Positions 36,584-48,879 are shown, counted from the first letter of the stretch. The stretch is DNA of 64,000 nt from Mycoplasma sp. CSL7491-lung (GCF_018913965.1 NZ_JAHMHG010000001.1:434001-498000), one strand, 5' to 3'. A program made the numbers and translations. Notes: generated by a model not told the origin, from the letters alone.

Positions 36584-38011
36584 ATGAAAAATTTTGAAGT
36601 TATTATAGGTATAGAAATTCATATTGAGCTTAAAACAAAGACAAAAATGTTTTCTCCCGCATTAATAGATTTTAATGCCGAACCAAACACATACGCAAAC
36701 CAAATAGACTTAGCATATCCGGGAACTTTACCACTAGTTAATAAACAAGCTATTAAATATGGTATCGCCCTAGCGAAAGCTTTAAAAATGAAAATAGACG
36801 ACGAATTACATTTTGATCGTAAAAACTATTTTTATCCGGATTTACCAAAAGGATATCAAATTACTCAATTTTTCCGTCCAATTGGATCAAACGGTTCTTT
36901 GGAAATTAAATTACCAAACGGAGAAAAAAAAGAAATTAAAATTGAAAGAATCCATCTTGAAGAAGATACTGCAAGACAACACCACAACACCGATAGTACA
37001 CAATTAGATTACAACCGTGCCGGAGTGCCTTTGATTGAGATAGTTACTTACCCGGTTATTAGAAGTGCTGACGAAGCAGCTGCATACGTTGATATGATCA
37101 AAAAAACAGTACTAGCATTGGGTATTTCAGAAGGTAAATTGGAACAAGGTTCATTACGTGCCGATATAAACATTTCATTGCGACCATATGGTGTAAACAT
37201 TTTTGGTACTAAAGTAGAAATTAAAAATATGAACTCACTTTCAAATATCAAAAAAGCAATCGAAAACGAAATTGAAACACAGTCAAAACAATTACTTACT
37301 GGGGAAAAAATTCTTCAACAAACCAAAAGATTTGATGAAAAAACAAATTCAAATATAGTTATGAGAACGAAAACGGGTACAGTTGAATACAAATACTTCC
37401 CAGACCCTAATATACCATATATTAAACTTTCAAGCAATTTTATAAATTCGATAAAAATAAATGAACTACCACACCAAAAAGAACAAAGATATTTAGATAG
37501 TAAAATTCAACAAATTTATGTAGATAGTTTGATTGATGATATTGATTTGGCTAATTATTTTGACTCTATCGAATATTTAGATAAAAATAAATTATCAAAA
37601 ATATTTTTTGCAGAAGTAGTATCTTTGGCGAATACTAAATCAGTCAAAGCTTATGAATTAAATATAAAACCAGAACACATAAAACAAGCAATAGAACTTT
37701 TAGATCAAGAAATTATTTCAAGTAAATCATTAAAGAAATTAATACCGCTTTTAGTTAATTATAACGATAAAATTGATATTTTACTTGAAAAGCACAACTT
37801 AAAACAAATAACAGATCAAAAGCTAATTGATCAAATAATAATTAATATAGTTGATAAAAACCAAAAAATTACAGATGAATACATAACAAGACCCGAAAAA
37901 GTTCTTAAATTCATTCTTGGTATGTTAATGAAAGAAACTAACGGACAAGTTAATCCTCAATTATCTAACCAAAGAGCACTTAAAGTATTAGATGAAAAAT
38001 ACAAAAATTAA
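36584..38011 (+). CDS. gatB: Glutamyl-tRNA(Gln) amidotransferase subunit B (475 aa)
   Basis: Starts with the GatB hallmark VIGIEIHIELKTKTKMFS, then LDLAYPGTLP-like and DRKNYFYPDLPKGYQ segments that form the kinase-like active site; the helical tail domain (from about residue 300) binds the tRNA elbow. GatB activates the gamma-carboxyl of Glu on tRNA-Gln with ATP. GGAGGG precedes the ATG. Full length, no defects seen. Confidence 0.94.
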   Translation: MKNFEVIIGIEIHIELKTKTKMFSPALIDFNAEPNTYANQIDLAYPGTLPLVNKQAIKYGIALAKALKMKIDDELHFDRKNYFYPDLPKGYQITQFFRPIGSNGSLEIKLPNGEKKEIKIERIHLEEDTARQHHNTDSTQLDYNRAGVPLIEIVTYPVIRSADEAAAYVDMIKKTVLALGISEGKLEQGSLRADINISLRPYGVNIFGTKVEIKNMNSLSNIKKAIENEIETQSKQLLTGEKILQQTKRFDEKTNSNIVMRTKTGTVEYKYFPDPNIPYIKLSSNFINSIKINELPHQKEQRYLDSKIQQIYVDSLIDDIDLANYFDSIEYLDKNKLSKIFFAEVVSLANTKSVKAYELNIKPEHIKQAIELLDQEIISSKSLKKLIPLLVNYNDKIDILLEKHNLKQITDQKLIDQIIINIVDKNQKITDEYITRPEKVLKFILGMLMKETNGQVNPQLSNQRALKVLDEKYKN

Positions 38012-39113
38012 CTATAAAAAACTCTCAAAATTAAGAGGGAAAAACTCTATAATAAGAGCTTTTTATTTGAATATAATTCAACCAAGTAAATTTATTATTT
38101 TTTCAATAATATATGAAAAAATAATAAAGTATATTATTAGCTTTTTCGCTTTCATTCTCATTAGAGCAAATAATATTGAAAAAAAAGATACTAGAACTAA
38201 AGTAGTTCACAAAGTATATGAAAATTTTTCAACTCAGAATTTTACATTTATATGATTATCAATTACTTTTTATCTTCTCATTTCTGTGGTTCCAATTATT
38301 TATATAATTAACTTTTTAAATTTGACGATCACCGATAATATTTCAACTTTAACAAATCATGTTGAAGTGTTAACCAAAGAATACAACACTAACAATACAA
38401 GTATTTTTCAAGGCTTATTTAACAATATAATTTTTAATAAATTTATTCCTGGTGGACAACAATATTTTAATAACAACGAAGGTGTTGAAGTTATTGACGA
38501 TTCATTTAGTAAATTATATTCTTTAATACCTGGTTCTTTTATTGCTATACCTTCGCTTTACATTTCTGCGGGCGGATATGGAAAAATAATTACAGCTTAT
38601 AATTATATGTTTTCTCACGATAAAGTAGGAACTTATTGAGGAAATAAACTAAAAGGATTGTTTTTAGTTTTCGCAATTTCTATATTACTATTTATATTTA
38701 GTAATATTTATATATTAATATATGCCTCAATGATTAAAAATGGATTAAGTAAAACTCATTGAATTTTAGATGTATTTTACTTATTCTTTTCGCTAGTTTT
38801 CTTCTTAGTGTCTTTTTTAGTTTTATTTAGATTAACACCTTCTTTTAAATTAAATTTTAAATCTATTTGAAGAGGAGCAATAATATCCACAATTCCAACG
38901 TTTGGATTATTAATAATATATACATATTTAAATAAAGTTATTTCATACTCTAAATTTGGGTCTGCTGTAGGTTTCTTTTTTACTGTTGGATTTTTTATAA
39001 ACTGATTTTCTTATTTTATGTTTTTAGGTATAACATTTAATGAAGCTTACTATAAAAATTATATTAGCACTCGTACAATACCTAAAAAAGTATATTTTTG
39101 ATTGATGATTTAA
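37992..39113 (+). CDS. YihY/virulence factor BrkB-family membrane protein (373 aa)
   Basis: The frame is continuous with several TGA Trp codons. About six membrane segments are spread over residues 35-360, with the YihY/BrkB arrangement and the motif LIPGSFIAIPSLYISAGGYG, which parallels the conserved inner loop. The function of this family is unsettled (often mislabelled RNase BN). It starts 20 bases inside gatB, and the ribosome binding site is weak. The basic N-terminus (KNTKINYKKLSKLRGK) fits a cytoplasmic tail. Confidence 0.75.
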
Positions 39114-39322
39114 ATTATTAAGCAATTATTCCTATTTATTAAACAAGATATTTTTTATTTTAACTCTACATCTTGATAGGTCCAGAACTCAAAAAATAAC
39201 TAAAATTTAAATAAAAAAATATATAATAATATTGTTTAGTTATCAATCTAATAAATAATAAAATTATTATTTATTTTTTATTTAAAACTAAATAATTTCC
39301 ACAAATAATACAAGGAGAAAAA
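39114..39322 (+). promoter_or_regulatory. Promoter and leader of the coiled-coil surface protein
   Basis: A TATAAT box at 39222-39227 is the likely -10. Downstream, 39251-39261 and 39264-39274 form a perfect A/T stem (ATAAATAATAA / TTATTATTTAT) followed by a T run, a terminator-like element in the leader. AAGGAG precedes the ATG. No other gene was seen here. Confidence 0.4.
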
Positions 39323-40999
39323 ATGAAATTTAAAACAAAATGATTTAAAGGATTAGTTTTAGTCTTACCTTTTGCAGCGGCAGCTATCACCGTTGGTACT
39401 GTTCTAGGTTTAAAAAACAATGAAGAATCACCTGAAAAAGTTGCATATATAAAAGTCATAAATGAAGCGACCGAATTTTTAAATTCCACACCAGATCAAG
39501 GTTTCTCAAACATTAAAGAAAAATTAAAATCTAAAGTCGAAGAGGCTAAAAAAATAATTCAATTAGATAATAAAACTCTTGAAGAATTAAAAAATGAAAC
39601 TCAAAAATTGATAGCATCATTTAATGAAGCGAAAGATAATAAAGAAAAAGTTTTGGTTTCCAACGCAAGAAAACAACTTAAATCAAAACTAGACGAGATT
39701 AAGAAATATCTAGATTCTTTAGATGATACAAAATATCCAACAATAAAACAAGAATTACAAAATAAATATAATGAATCTGACAAAATACAAAAACAAGATA
39801 ATCATCCTAAAGAAACATATAGAAACGAAACAAGAAATATCGAAAACGCCTTAAACAAGGCTAAATCAGACGTAAGAACTAAAGATGAAGAAATAAGAAT
39901 AGAAGAGGAAAACAAAAAAGCTATTCAATCACTTAAAGAAGAAATAACACAAATTAAATCAAAGATAAACGAACAAAATAATAATTTAAATGATAGATAT
40001 AAAACACAAAAAGATAAAGTTAGCGCAAAACTTTTAACATTCAATAATGATGATACGCAAACAAGAAATCAATTAGAGGCAACAAAAACAAAAATAATCT
40101 CATTCGAAAGTGAATTTAATAATTTTGAAAGAGATACAAAAATTTTAGATGAAGTTATTAATTCGCATCAAGAACTAAGAAATGTGAATAACGATGAAAT
40201 CTCTAAAAAATTAACAGAATTAAACGAAGTAGCAATTAAAAATCTTGAAAAAGTTAAAGATAGCAAATTTATAAAAAGTAACGATGAAAATAAATCTAAA
40301 AATACATTTTTCAATTGAGAGTTAGGGGCTAACAATTCTACTTTTGAAAAAAATACAGATAAAGATAGATATACAAATTTCTTAACAACTGAAATTAACG
40401 AAGAAGAAAAAGAATCTATTAAAAACAAATTATTAGATACAACTGGACTTAAAAATATGTTTGCTGTATTACTAGGATATGAGGAAAATTATAATGATTT
40501 ATTTATAAATAACTCATATATAATTGATAAAAATAATTTAAATAACAAAAATTATGATAATTTTAAACACTTTGAAGGAAATGACAATGGTAAAATTGGT
40601 TTACACCCAAGATTACTGGAAAATTGATTAATTTTTAATTGGGATAAAGATCAAAATAACACCCACTATGGTGATACTGTTGATAAAATAAATGATAAAG
40701 TTGAACAATTATTTACAGAGTTAGAAAAAATTGATAATGTAGAAACATTTAAAGAAAACGAATTTACTGAACTATCAAAAAGAATAAATGATTTTAGCCC
40801 TTTAATTAAAAATGCAATGACAGACGATAAGAGAGCGAAAGCAAAAGAATATTCAGAAGCTTATTTATCTTCATATTTAAATTTAGCCATAATAAAATAT
40901 GAAATGAAAAAATATATTGCTAAAGAAATAGAAAAAGTAAATAAAAGCATAAGTGTTGTTGAAAAGATGAACAACTTCTTGGAAGATTCAAATAAATAA
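39323..40999 (+). CDS. Coiled-coil surface-exposed protein (558 aa)
   Basis: An uncleaved or cleaved N-terminal membrane segment (residues 10-29, no lipobox Cys) is followed by some 300 residues of charged heptad-rich helix, then a more globular C-terminal part containing WELGANN and HPRLLENWLIFNWDKD. Residues about 105-175 (LDEIKKYLDSLDDTKY...) share order and residues with the module at about 75-135 of the lipoprotein at 347-2770. The gene is monocistronic between its own promoter and terminator. No enzymatic motif was seen; adhesion or structural surface function is inferred. Confidence 0.72.
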
Positions 41000-41008
41000 T
41001 AACTATTA

Positions 41009-41038
41009 AAATAACATTAATTTAGATGTTATTTTTTA
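41009..41038 (+). terminator. Terminator of the coiled-coil protein gene
   Basis: Stem AAATAACAT (41009-41017) with ATGTTATTT (41026-41034), followed by a T run, 10 bases after the stop codon. Confidence 0.6.
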
Positions 41039-41070
41039 ATATAATAGAATTTAAAATATGATTGAGCATA

Positions 41071-41105
41071 AAAAACACCAAAAAGTTGTTAAATTTGGTG
41101 TTTTT
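41071..41105. terminator. Bidirectional terminator between convergent genes
   Basis: A perfect 12-bp stem AAAAACACCAAA (41071-41082) with TTTGGTGTTTTT (41094-41105) has an 11-base loop. T runs occur on both strands' exit sides. It serves mainly the minus-strand lipoprotein gene ending at 41126, with read-through protection for the plus-strand gene. Confidence 0.7.
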
Positions 41106-41125
41106 TTGCTTTAGTATAATTAAAT

Positions 41126-43084
41126 TTATTTTACATTCGCTATTCTAACAAATGCTGGATCAATTATAAATTGTCCTTGATTTATTTTTTCTTTTGTTAT
41201 TTCGTAGTCATTAAAATTAACGTTATCTAAACTCGAAGCTGTTTTTGTATCTTGAAATAATGAATAAATATCATAAGCTTTTCATTCTTCGCTAGATTCT
41301 TGAACTTCTAATCAATAAGTTTTTTCTCTTTGAGTTGAGTCTGTTTTACTTGGTTTTGTACCTAAAATAATTTGGGTTTTATTTTCTAATAAGAATAATA
41401 TTTTAGCAAATATTTCATTTAATGAAAACTGAGTTGATTTAGCTATATTAGCTTCTTCTCTAACAAAATTAATTATTTTATCAATATCTTCTTTATGATC
41501 TTGTCTAAATTTTGTTAAGAATTGTTCGTCTTTTTCTGGTAGGTTTAATTTATCTATATATGCTCTAGAAGTTTGAATTCTTTCAACTTCTTCTATTTCT
41601 TCTTCGAATTTTTTAAGCTTAACCTCTGCTTCAACGATTCTAGCTTCATTTTCTTTAATTAATCTCGAATTTAATGAAGAAGATTTTGGATTAGTACTCA
41701 TTTGTGCTCTTAATGTATTATTAAGGTTAACATATTTATTAATTCTATTACGCAATTCATTAATACTATCAGAACTATATTTATAAATTATTAAATATAA
41801 ATGTGATTCTATAAATTCAATAGGATTTTTTAAGAATTCTTCATTTTGTTGAGCATCTAATTCTATTTGTTTTTCAGGTTGATCTTTTTCAAAAGTGAAT
41901 ATTTGGAATTCAAATGATTTCTCTTTGTTAATTCTGTCTATACCTTGTAATAAGTGGGTAGGACCAAAACCTAAAGAAATACCATTTGATAAACTATCTA
42001 AAGAATCTACTTTAAAATTAGAATAATTAGTAATGAAGTTTTTAAAAAGTTCTTTAAGTAATTCTGAACCACGTTTATTTTGTGAATTTAAGAATAAATT
42101 TAAATTATTACCAGTTATTTTTTCAAATACGTTTCTAGGAATAGCGTCTTCTACTATTTGTGGCGAAATTGAGACATTAAATTTATAAGAAGATGAGTCA
42201 TGTGATAATATTGGATTTCCGATTTTTAAATATTCTTCTGCGGAAGTTTCGTTTTTACTTGATTCTTTTGATAAAACATCATAAGTTGCAAACGGAGTGT
42301 CTTTTATAAAAGCATTAACAATTCATTTAACATCAGCTTCCGTAACAACATTTTTAATATTAGTTAAATCAAAATAAAAGAAATTATCTAATGCTATTAA
42401 ACGTTTTTGGATTTCTTTTTCTTTATCAACTAATATACCTGTATCTCTTTTATCATTAAAAATATATCTTTTAATTCTAAATAAATCTTTATGTGTTTGA
42501 TTAGGTTCAAGTTCTTTATACTCTTGTATTTCATTAGTTAATTCACTAATTGTAGTTTTTAAGGCTTCTAAATTATTAAAATTAGTTCCTAATAATTCTT
42601 CTACATATTTAAGACGATCTCAAACATATTGACCATCTGAATCTGTGTTTGGATATGCATCTTTTTCTTTCTTTATTTTTTCTTTTACAGCATCAAATTG
42701 ATTTTTATAATCATTAATTTTATTTGTATTAATTTTTATTGAACTATAGTCTAATTCATAAAAGTCATTAAATAATTTGTTTAAATGTTGATTATCAACA
42801 CTTACAATATTCGGGAGTGCAACATCTACGTTTGAAAACGTATAAATAAGTTTTTTAGTTTCTATAATATCTTTTACAAATTCTTTTTGTTTGTAAGCTT
42901 CATCTTTTTTAAAATATCCATCTTTAGGATTAAAAGTAACGTTGTTAAATAAATTATTTTTTACAAATTTATCTGAAAATTTTACTGAATTATCGCTATC
43001 ATAAAAACATGATACAGCACTAAGAGGTGCAAGTGTACTAAGCACAATTCCACCCATTAAAAATTTTATTTTCTTAAATTTCAT
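41126..43084 (-). CDS. Lipoprotein of unknown function at the end of the nuclease/ABC operon (652 aa)
   Basis: The lipoprotein signal ends in an AVSC lipobox (Cys about 26). The remaining 620 residues are hydrophilic, mainly alpha-helical with several coiled-coil stretches, for example around LKKFEEEIEEVERI; there are no recognisable catalytic motifs. TGA codons at 41312 and elsewhere are Trp, so the frame is continuous to TAA 41126-41128. The start lies two bases after the stop of the 91-aa gene, without a clear ribosome binding site, so translational coupling is likely. Being the last gene of the operon, it may be an accessory of the transporter, but this is only positional. Confidence 0.72.
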
Positions 43085-43086
43085 AA

Positions 43087-43362
43087 TTATGAAAACATAT
43101 CAACGTATTTTCAAGATTTATATCCAGCATACGAAATGATAGATCCAATCCCGAAGACTACAACTGAAAATGCTAACCCCCCTATTGAATATGATTTGAT
43201 AAATTTATATGTATCGGTTATTTTTTGATCTAATGTTACTTTTTCAGACAAGTTTAATACAAATTCTAAATTGCTAATTAATATTGATAAAGATACTATT
43301 CCAATAAAAGCAATTAAAGTTACAATTGATCATATAATAATTTTTGTTTTATATTTTCCCAT
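43087..43362 (-). CDS. Small two-span membrane protein (91 aa)
   Basis: A 91-codon frame with TGA as Trp starts at ATG 43362, with AAAGGAT overlapping the preceding TAG. There are two membrane helices (about residues 8-30 and 60-82) joined by a short polar loop; both termini should be cytoplasmic. No family recognised. It sits between the permeases and a lipoprotein in the same operon, a location that suggests a transporter accessory or an anchoring partner of the downstream lipoprotein. Confidence 0.65.
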
Positions 43363-43365
43363 AAT

Positions 43366-44406
43366 CTATCCTTTAATTGTTGAACCTTGTCTACTAATTG
43401 CACTCATAATTCTTTTTCTAAAGATTAAGTAAATGATAAACATTGGTAAAATAACGATAACCGAAGCAGCTAATCTAATGTTTTGTTGTACATTTTGAGT
43501 TGAATCAGGATCGTTAGGATCAATACCTGCTTTAAATAATCATACAGAAATAACTTGTGCTTCTTTAAAGTCTGAAGCAATAATTGATGGTCATAAATAT
43601 GAATTTCAAGACGCTAAGGCTGTTAGAATAACTATTGTTAATGTTGTCGGAACAACCATTGGGAAAGCAACTTTAAATAAGTATTTAAACCCTGAAGCAC
43701 CATCTACAAGTGAAACTTCTTTAATTCTTCCAGGAATTGCTTCGAAAGCATTTTTATACATAACAGTATTAAAAACACTTGCAACAAATGGAAGAGAAAT
43801 ACCTAATAACATTGTAAGTAAATTGCTTTTTAGGTTTGTTTTAACTACTACTGTATATTGACCAGAAAGTAAGGCAACTTCCGGTAAAACTAAAAGTGCT
43901 AAGGCAAAGAATCAAATTATATTTTTACCTTTTCAATTTCGTAACGAAAATGCATAACCCATTAAAAATGTAATAATAACCTTAAGCGTAACAGAAATAA
44001 GCACATTTAAAAATGTGAACCCCGCAGATGATCAAAATCCTGAAGTAAAAGCACGTTTATATGTATTCGCAACTACTGTTGCTCAAGGTGCTATTGAAAA
44101 ACCACCAGCAGTATCTGCGTTAGTATTAACAAAATAAGTTCTACCTTCTGTAAATGAAGGTAAAAATCTAAATTCTGTTTGTAATTTTAACGCTTCATCA
44201 TCTGTCATAAATGATATAGAAATCATTAAAATAAACGGAAATAATATTAATACCCCAAAAAATGAAAGTAATAATAATTTTGATAGCCCACTTAATATAA
44301 CTGTTGATAAATTTTTATCAACTACTTCGGAGGTAACTTTTTCTTGATTGCGCTTAATTTTGCTTTTTATTAATCTCTTTTGAAGCTTTAACTTTCATTC
44401 AAACAT
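43366..44406 (-). CDS. ABC transporter permease, MalG/UgpE-like (MG189-type, 346 aa)
   Basis: Six membrane helices with the permease EAA loop EAIPGRIKEVSLVDGASG near residue 230, which docks on the ATPase. A Lys-rich cytoplasmic N-terminus precedes helix 1. It belongs to the carbohydrate-type (CUT1) permease family. AGGAG lies before ATG 44406; the start overlaps the previous permease by 53 bases. Stop is TAG at 43366. Order lipoprotein-nuclease-ATPase-permease-permease matches the Mycoplasma genitalium MG185-MG189 block, of which this is the last member. Confidence 0.85.
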
Positions 44407-45397
44407 TTCTTTCTCCTAAGTTATTTAGTGATAATTGAACCATAAAGAATCCACCACGAATTATTGATGAGAATGTTACCCCGATGATGAATAATGAAAT
44501 GGCTGCCGCTCCAGCTAAGTGGAAGTTACCTTGTTTTGTTACTAAATATACATATAACATAAGTGTACCACCACCATATGTAAATGCATCTTCTGGTCTA
44601 TTTTGGAATAAAGCAAGTGGGAATACTTTAAGTCCACCAATAATACCAAGTGTAATAATAAAGTTAATTGTACCTTTAATTGAAGGTAATGTTATTTTAA
44701 AGAACTGTTTAAAACCAGCACAACCATCGATTGAAGCAGATTTATATAAATTCTTATCAACACCTAACATTGATGTTGTAAATATTAAAATATTAAATGC
44801 TAAACCGCTTCAAATACCATTAATAAACATAGCGAATAAAGCATTAAAAGTATATGGATCATTTGTTGATAATCATGGTGTATTACCACCTACCATATTA
44901 TTTAATATACCATTTGTACCAAAGAATTGGATGAATGCTGCAGAAACCGCAACCGCATTAGTTACATATGGCATAAAGAATATTGTTTGTCATAATCCTT
45001 TAGCGTATTTACGATGTAATCTTGAAATTACTGATGAAATTGTTAAAGATATTGACATAACAAACGGTAAAACAATTAAACCATAAATGAATGAGTTTCT
45101 AACCCCAACGGCAAATCTGATATCTTGGAATATTTTAGAATAATAAGAAAGTGTAAATTGACCATCAGGTGTATAAAATGACTCTTTAATATTAAGAATC
45201 ATAGGATAAACCGTAAACATACCGATTAAGAATAAACCTGGCGCTAAAAGTAGTAGTGGTATTCAAAATGGAGTTGGTTCATCTAAAATTGAGTGTGATA
45301 AAGAAAGTTTTTTCTTAGATTGTTTTTTAAGTGATCAGTTTAGAATGAATGGAATTTTAGTTGCGATAAATTGATGCAAACTATTATTAAAATTCAT
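44354..45397 (-). CDS. ABC transporter permease, MalF/UgpA-like (MG188-type, 347 aa)
   Basis: Six membrane helices; the EAA loop reads NLYKSASIDGCAGFKQFF (residues about 215-235). The frame was checked through 44990 and 44399, both TGA Trp codons, so it is not frameshifted. The true stop is TAA at 44354-44356, giving a 53-base overlap with the next permease. The start overlaps the ATPase stop by 11 bases. Partner of the permease at 43366-44406. The substrate cannot be read from the permease; see the nuclease gene for context. Confidence 0.85.
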
Positions 45398-47471
45398 ATT
45401 CAATTCTTTCTTCTGTTGATGCATTAAAGATATGTAGTTTATTTAATGGTAAATTGAAATAAATTTTATCATCAACTTTAAAGTTGTATGTATTATCAAG
45501 TAAGAAATTAATTTTTCCTACATTTTCAATATCAACAACTAATTTACTTTCTTTACCAAAGTTTTCTTGAATTGCAACTCTACCTTCAAACATATGTTCT
45601 TGGTCTTTTTCTGTTAAAATAAAATCTTCAGATCTAACCCCAACATTTAATGATAAGTTTGAAGCATTTGGTATTTTAACTGAATCGATTTTTTTGTTTG
45701 CAATGTATAAATTACCATCTTTATATTCAGAACTAAATAGTCCCATTTCAGGCATACCTAAGAAACGAGCAACGAATTGGTTTCTTGGCTTGTTATATAG
45801 TTCAAGCGGTGAACCAATTTGTTGAACTTTTGCTGTAGACATACACACAATAATATCAGAAATTGACATCGCCTCTTCTTGATCGTGTGTAACAAACACT
45901 GTTGTAATACCTAATGATTGTTGAATTTCTCTAATTCATTGTCTTGTTGAGATACGTAATTTTGCATCTAAGTTTGAAAGAGGTTCATCCATCAATAAAA
46001 TTTCTGGTTTTTTAACAATAGCACGAGCAATTGAAACACGTTGTTGTTGTCCACCAGATAATCTAGTTGGTTTCTTTTGAAGAATAGGAACTATTTCAAC
46101 ACGCTTAGCAACTTCCATAACTTCATTATGAATTGCTTTACGTAATGAAATATTATCTTTTAAGAATTCTTTTAATTGTAGTTTTTCTTCCTCATCAAGA
46201 ATTGAAGGAATAGTTCCTTGTCTTTCTTCTTTAAGTTTTTGATTTAAATTATATTTAGTTTCAATTTCTTTAACTAAAGTATAAAAATCTTTTTTAGCTA
46301 ATAAAGGTAAATTTCTGCTATCTTTTAAAAGAGTTTTGTAAGCTTCGTCTGTTTTTTTAACATTTTTAAATAATTGTTTTTCTTTTAAATATTGAGCTTT
46401 AGTTTCTTCTTTAATAACTTTGTATTTTTCAACAATTTCTTTATGTTTTTGAATATATTTATATCTAGTCAATAATTTAAGTAATTTTTCTTCAAGTTTA
46501 ACAATTTTTATTCTATCGTTTAAATCGTAATTGTGAAGGTCCACAGAAACTAAATTAGCAATATTTTCTTGTAATTCATTTATACGTGAATTATAGTCAT
46601 CTTCGTTTTTAACTTCCTTGTATTTCAAGATATTTTTATCGAAGTTTTCAAGAATTTCAACCTTAGTAAATGTTTCTGGTAATAAATGATTATTTTTATC
46701 AGAAACAAACTTTTCTTTTATATTTCTAATTTTGTTTTTAGAATCTTGTTTTACTTTTTCATTTGTTTTTAATACATTTTTTGTAAGCAATGAAATATCT
46801 GAAGTTTCATGAACTATTGATAATTTGTAATTTGTATGTGCTTTTTCATAATTATCAACTATTTTTGCATAATATTCATTTAATTTGTGTGGCAATTCTT
46901 CAGATAGTACTTGTCAAGTGTCAAAAGAAGTGATTAATGAGTTTATTTCTTCTTCTGAAGCTCCTAGTTTTCTTAAATATAATGATCTAATATTGTTTTT
47001 AGCTTTTTCCTTTTTTAAAAATGTTTTGAATTGTCAATCAAAATCATTTTTAAGAGGGAAGGCAATGTTTGCATAAACACTTAAATGCGGATATAAAGCA
47101 TAGTTTTGGAAAACAAAACCGATTTTTCTTTTTTGTGGAGTAAAATCAGTAACATCTTTTCCTTTAAAAAGAATTTTTCCTGAAGTTACTGTTAATAAAC
47201 CTGCTATAGCATTAAGTGTGGTTGTTTTTCCAGATCCTGATGGACCAAGTAATGTAACTAATTTTCCTTCTGGAATTTTAAAACTAACATTGTCAACTGC
47301 TAATGTTTCTCCAAAGTCAATATTTAAGTTTTTAAGTTCAATAGCCGAAATATCATCGTCTTTTTCATTTTTAAACTTATCATAATATGACTTAATTTGA
47401 TCTTTTGATTCATTATTGTTTGTTAATATTAATTCTAACAATAAATTTTTAATTTTTTTAAGTGAAATCAT
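45387..47471 (-). CDS. ABC transporter ATPase, MalK/UgpC-like, with about 300-residue helical insertion (694 aa)
   Basis: Walker A GPSGSGKT is at residues 76-83, the Q-loop [10 protein letters not shown] near 120, the signature LSGGQQQR near 469, Walker B LLMDEP and H-loop THDQEE follow, then a C-terminal TOBE-like domain. In ordinary MalK the Q-loop and signature are about 50 residues apart; here they are about 345 apart, because a Lys/Glu-rich helical region interrupts the helical subdomain. Mycoplasma UgpC homologues (MG187 type) are known to be long, so the insertion is a family trait enlarged here. An N-terminal 40-residue charged extension is also present. AAAGGA precedes the ATG. It powers the two downstream permeases. 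Confidence 0.88.
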
Positions 47472-47509
47472 TAATAATCCTTTCTATTCTAATTTTACTA
47501 TATTTAATG

Positions 47510-48853
47510 TTATTTATCAATGTAATCACCTATATTTTTGGAATTTTTATCACTTTTTTCACCATAAAATGGATGTCATTTGTTATTAATTTTGATATTA
47601 TAGATGTATTTTGTTACATCAAGAGGTCTATCGAAGTATTTAAAGAAACCATTATTGTTTTTTATAGCTTCATTAAATGATTTATACATCTCTGGGTAAA
47701 TTGATTTAATATATGAATTTTCTAGTGTTTCTGATCTCATAGCTGTTTCTCATGCGTCATTTGCGTATGGCAAAGTAAATCCTGCCCTAACAACCTCGTT
47801 GTTATATGAAAATTGATGTTTATCTCCGAAGAAAATATCTGCTGTAACACGTCCATAAGCGTCAAAATCAGTAACAAAACCAACATAAACATCATTTTTA
47901 TATTCTTCAGAATTTTTAAATAAACTTTCAGCAAAATGTGTTGGCATTAGAGCAAAAGCGTATTCAAATGGTGAAGAAGTAACTACATTATTACCGCTAC
48001 CAACCGCTTTTTCAGGTGTATCAATTCCAGCTAATCTAATTGTATATTGTTTATCTTTAACCACAGAAACATTCGATACATTTTCTTTATTTTCTAAAGC
48101 AATAACATCAAATGTATCTCCGTCTTTTACACGAACTATTTTGGCTCTAAAATAATCAACTTTTTTAGCACTTTTGCTTTCTCAATCAAAAGCGGGTTTA
48201 AATTTTGTTTTATCATAAGTTGTTGGTAATTTACTCAAAATTGGATTAATTGTTGTTCTTGGTGCCTCCACTCTAAATTCAATATCTTTTAAATTGAAAA
48301 AAGTTTTATCGTCCAAATATGCTTTGTAAGTTATAGTTATGTAATTGTTAACCTCTTCTAAGTTTAAGGCTGCCTCTTGAGATTTAGCATCTTGACCTTT
48401 TTGACTTAAAATTCCTAAGTCAAGATTAGATTTTGTTTCTAAAAATTTTCAAGTGATAGTTTTTAGTTGTCCATCTAAATTCATTTTACTTTCAAACGAT
48501 TCTGGATATCCAGAAATTTGATTAGGATTTCTCAATAATTTTGATCCGTTTTGTTCAGGGATAATTACTGAATTTAAATTATTTTTTTGTTTAATATCAT
48601 CAACATATTTATTTATATATTCATTAAATCTGTTTCTTGTTTTTATTACAGATTCATTAGGTATTGATGATTTATATTCAATATAATAAACATTTCCTCT
48701 TAATTTTGTATTTAACTCTAATTTATCTATTTTTTCGTTAGATTCTTGTTTATAATCATTAGAACTGGAAGAACATGAAATTGTAGTTACCAGCGATGAA
48801 GAACTTAAAATTATAGGGAAAGCATATAATAATTTTTTAATATTTTTTTTCAT
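47510..48853 (-). CDS. SNase-like membrane nuclease lipoprotein (MG186-type, 447 aa)
   Basis: The signal peptide ends in a lipobox TISC. The C-terminal half is a staphylococcal-nuclease (thermonuclease) domain: VKDGDTFDV, then IRLAGIDTPE with Arg273 and Glu281, and DAYGR with Arg335, matching the catalytic Arg-Glu-Arg set and the Ca-binding Asp pattern. It should degrade DNA and RNA at the cell surface. In Mycoplasma genitalium the homologue MG186 is a membrane nuclease in the same gene neighbourhood. The gene lies between the solute-binding-type lipoprotein and the ATPase, supporting uptake of digestion products. The N-terminal half (about 30-240) is not recognised. Confidence 0.88.
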
Positions 48854-48879
48854 TTTAACATCCTATTATTAAATTTATA

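Noticed and set aside
44354..45397. Possible frameshift in the MalF-like permease gene
   Set aside because: Codon-by-codon reading from 44990 to 44768 showed one continuous frame; the breaks are TGA Trp codons.
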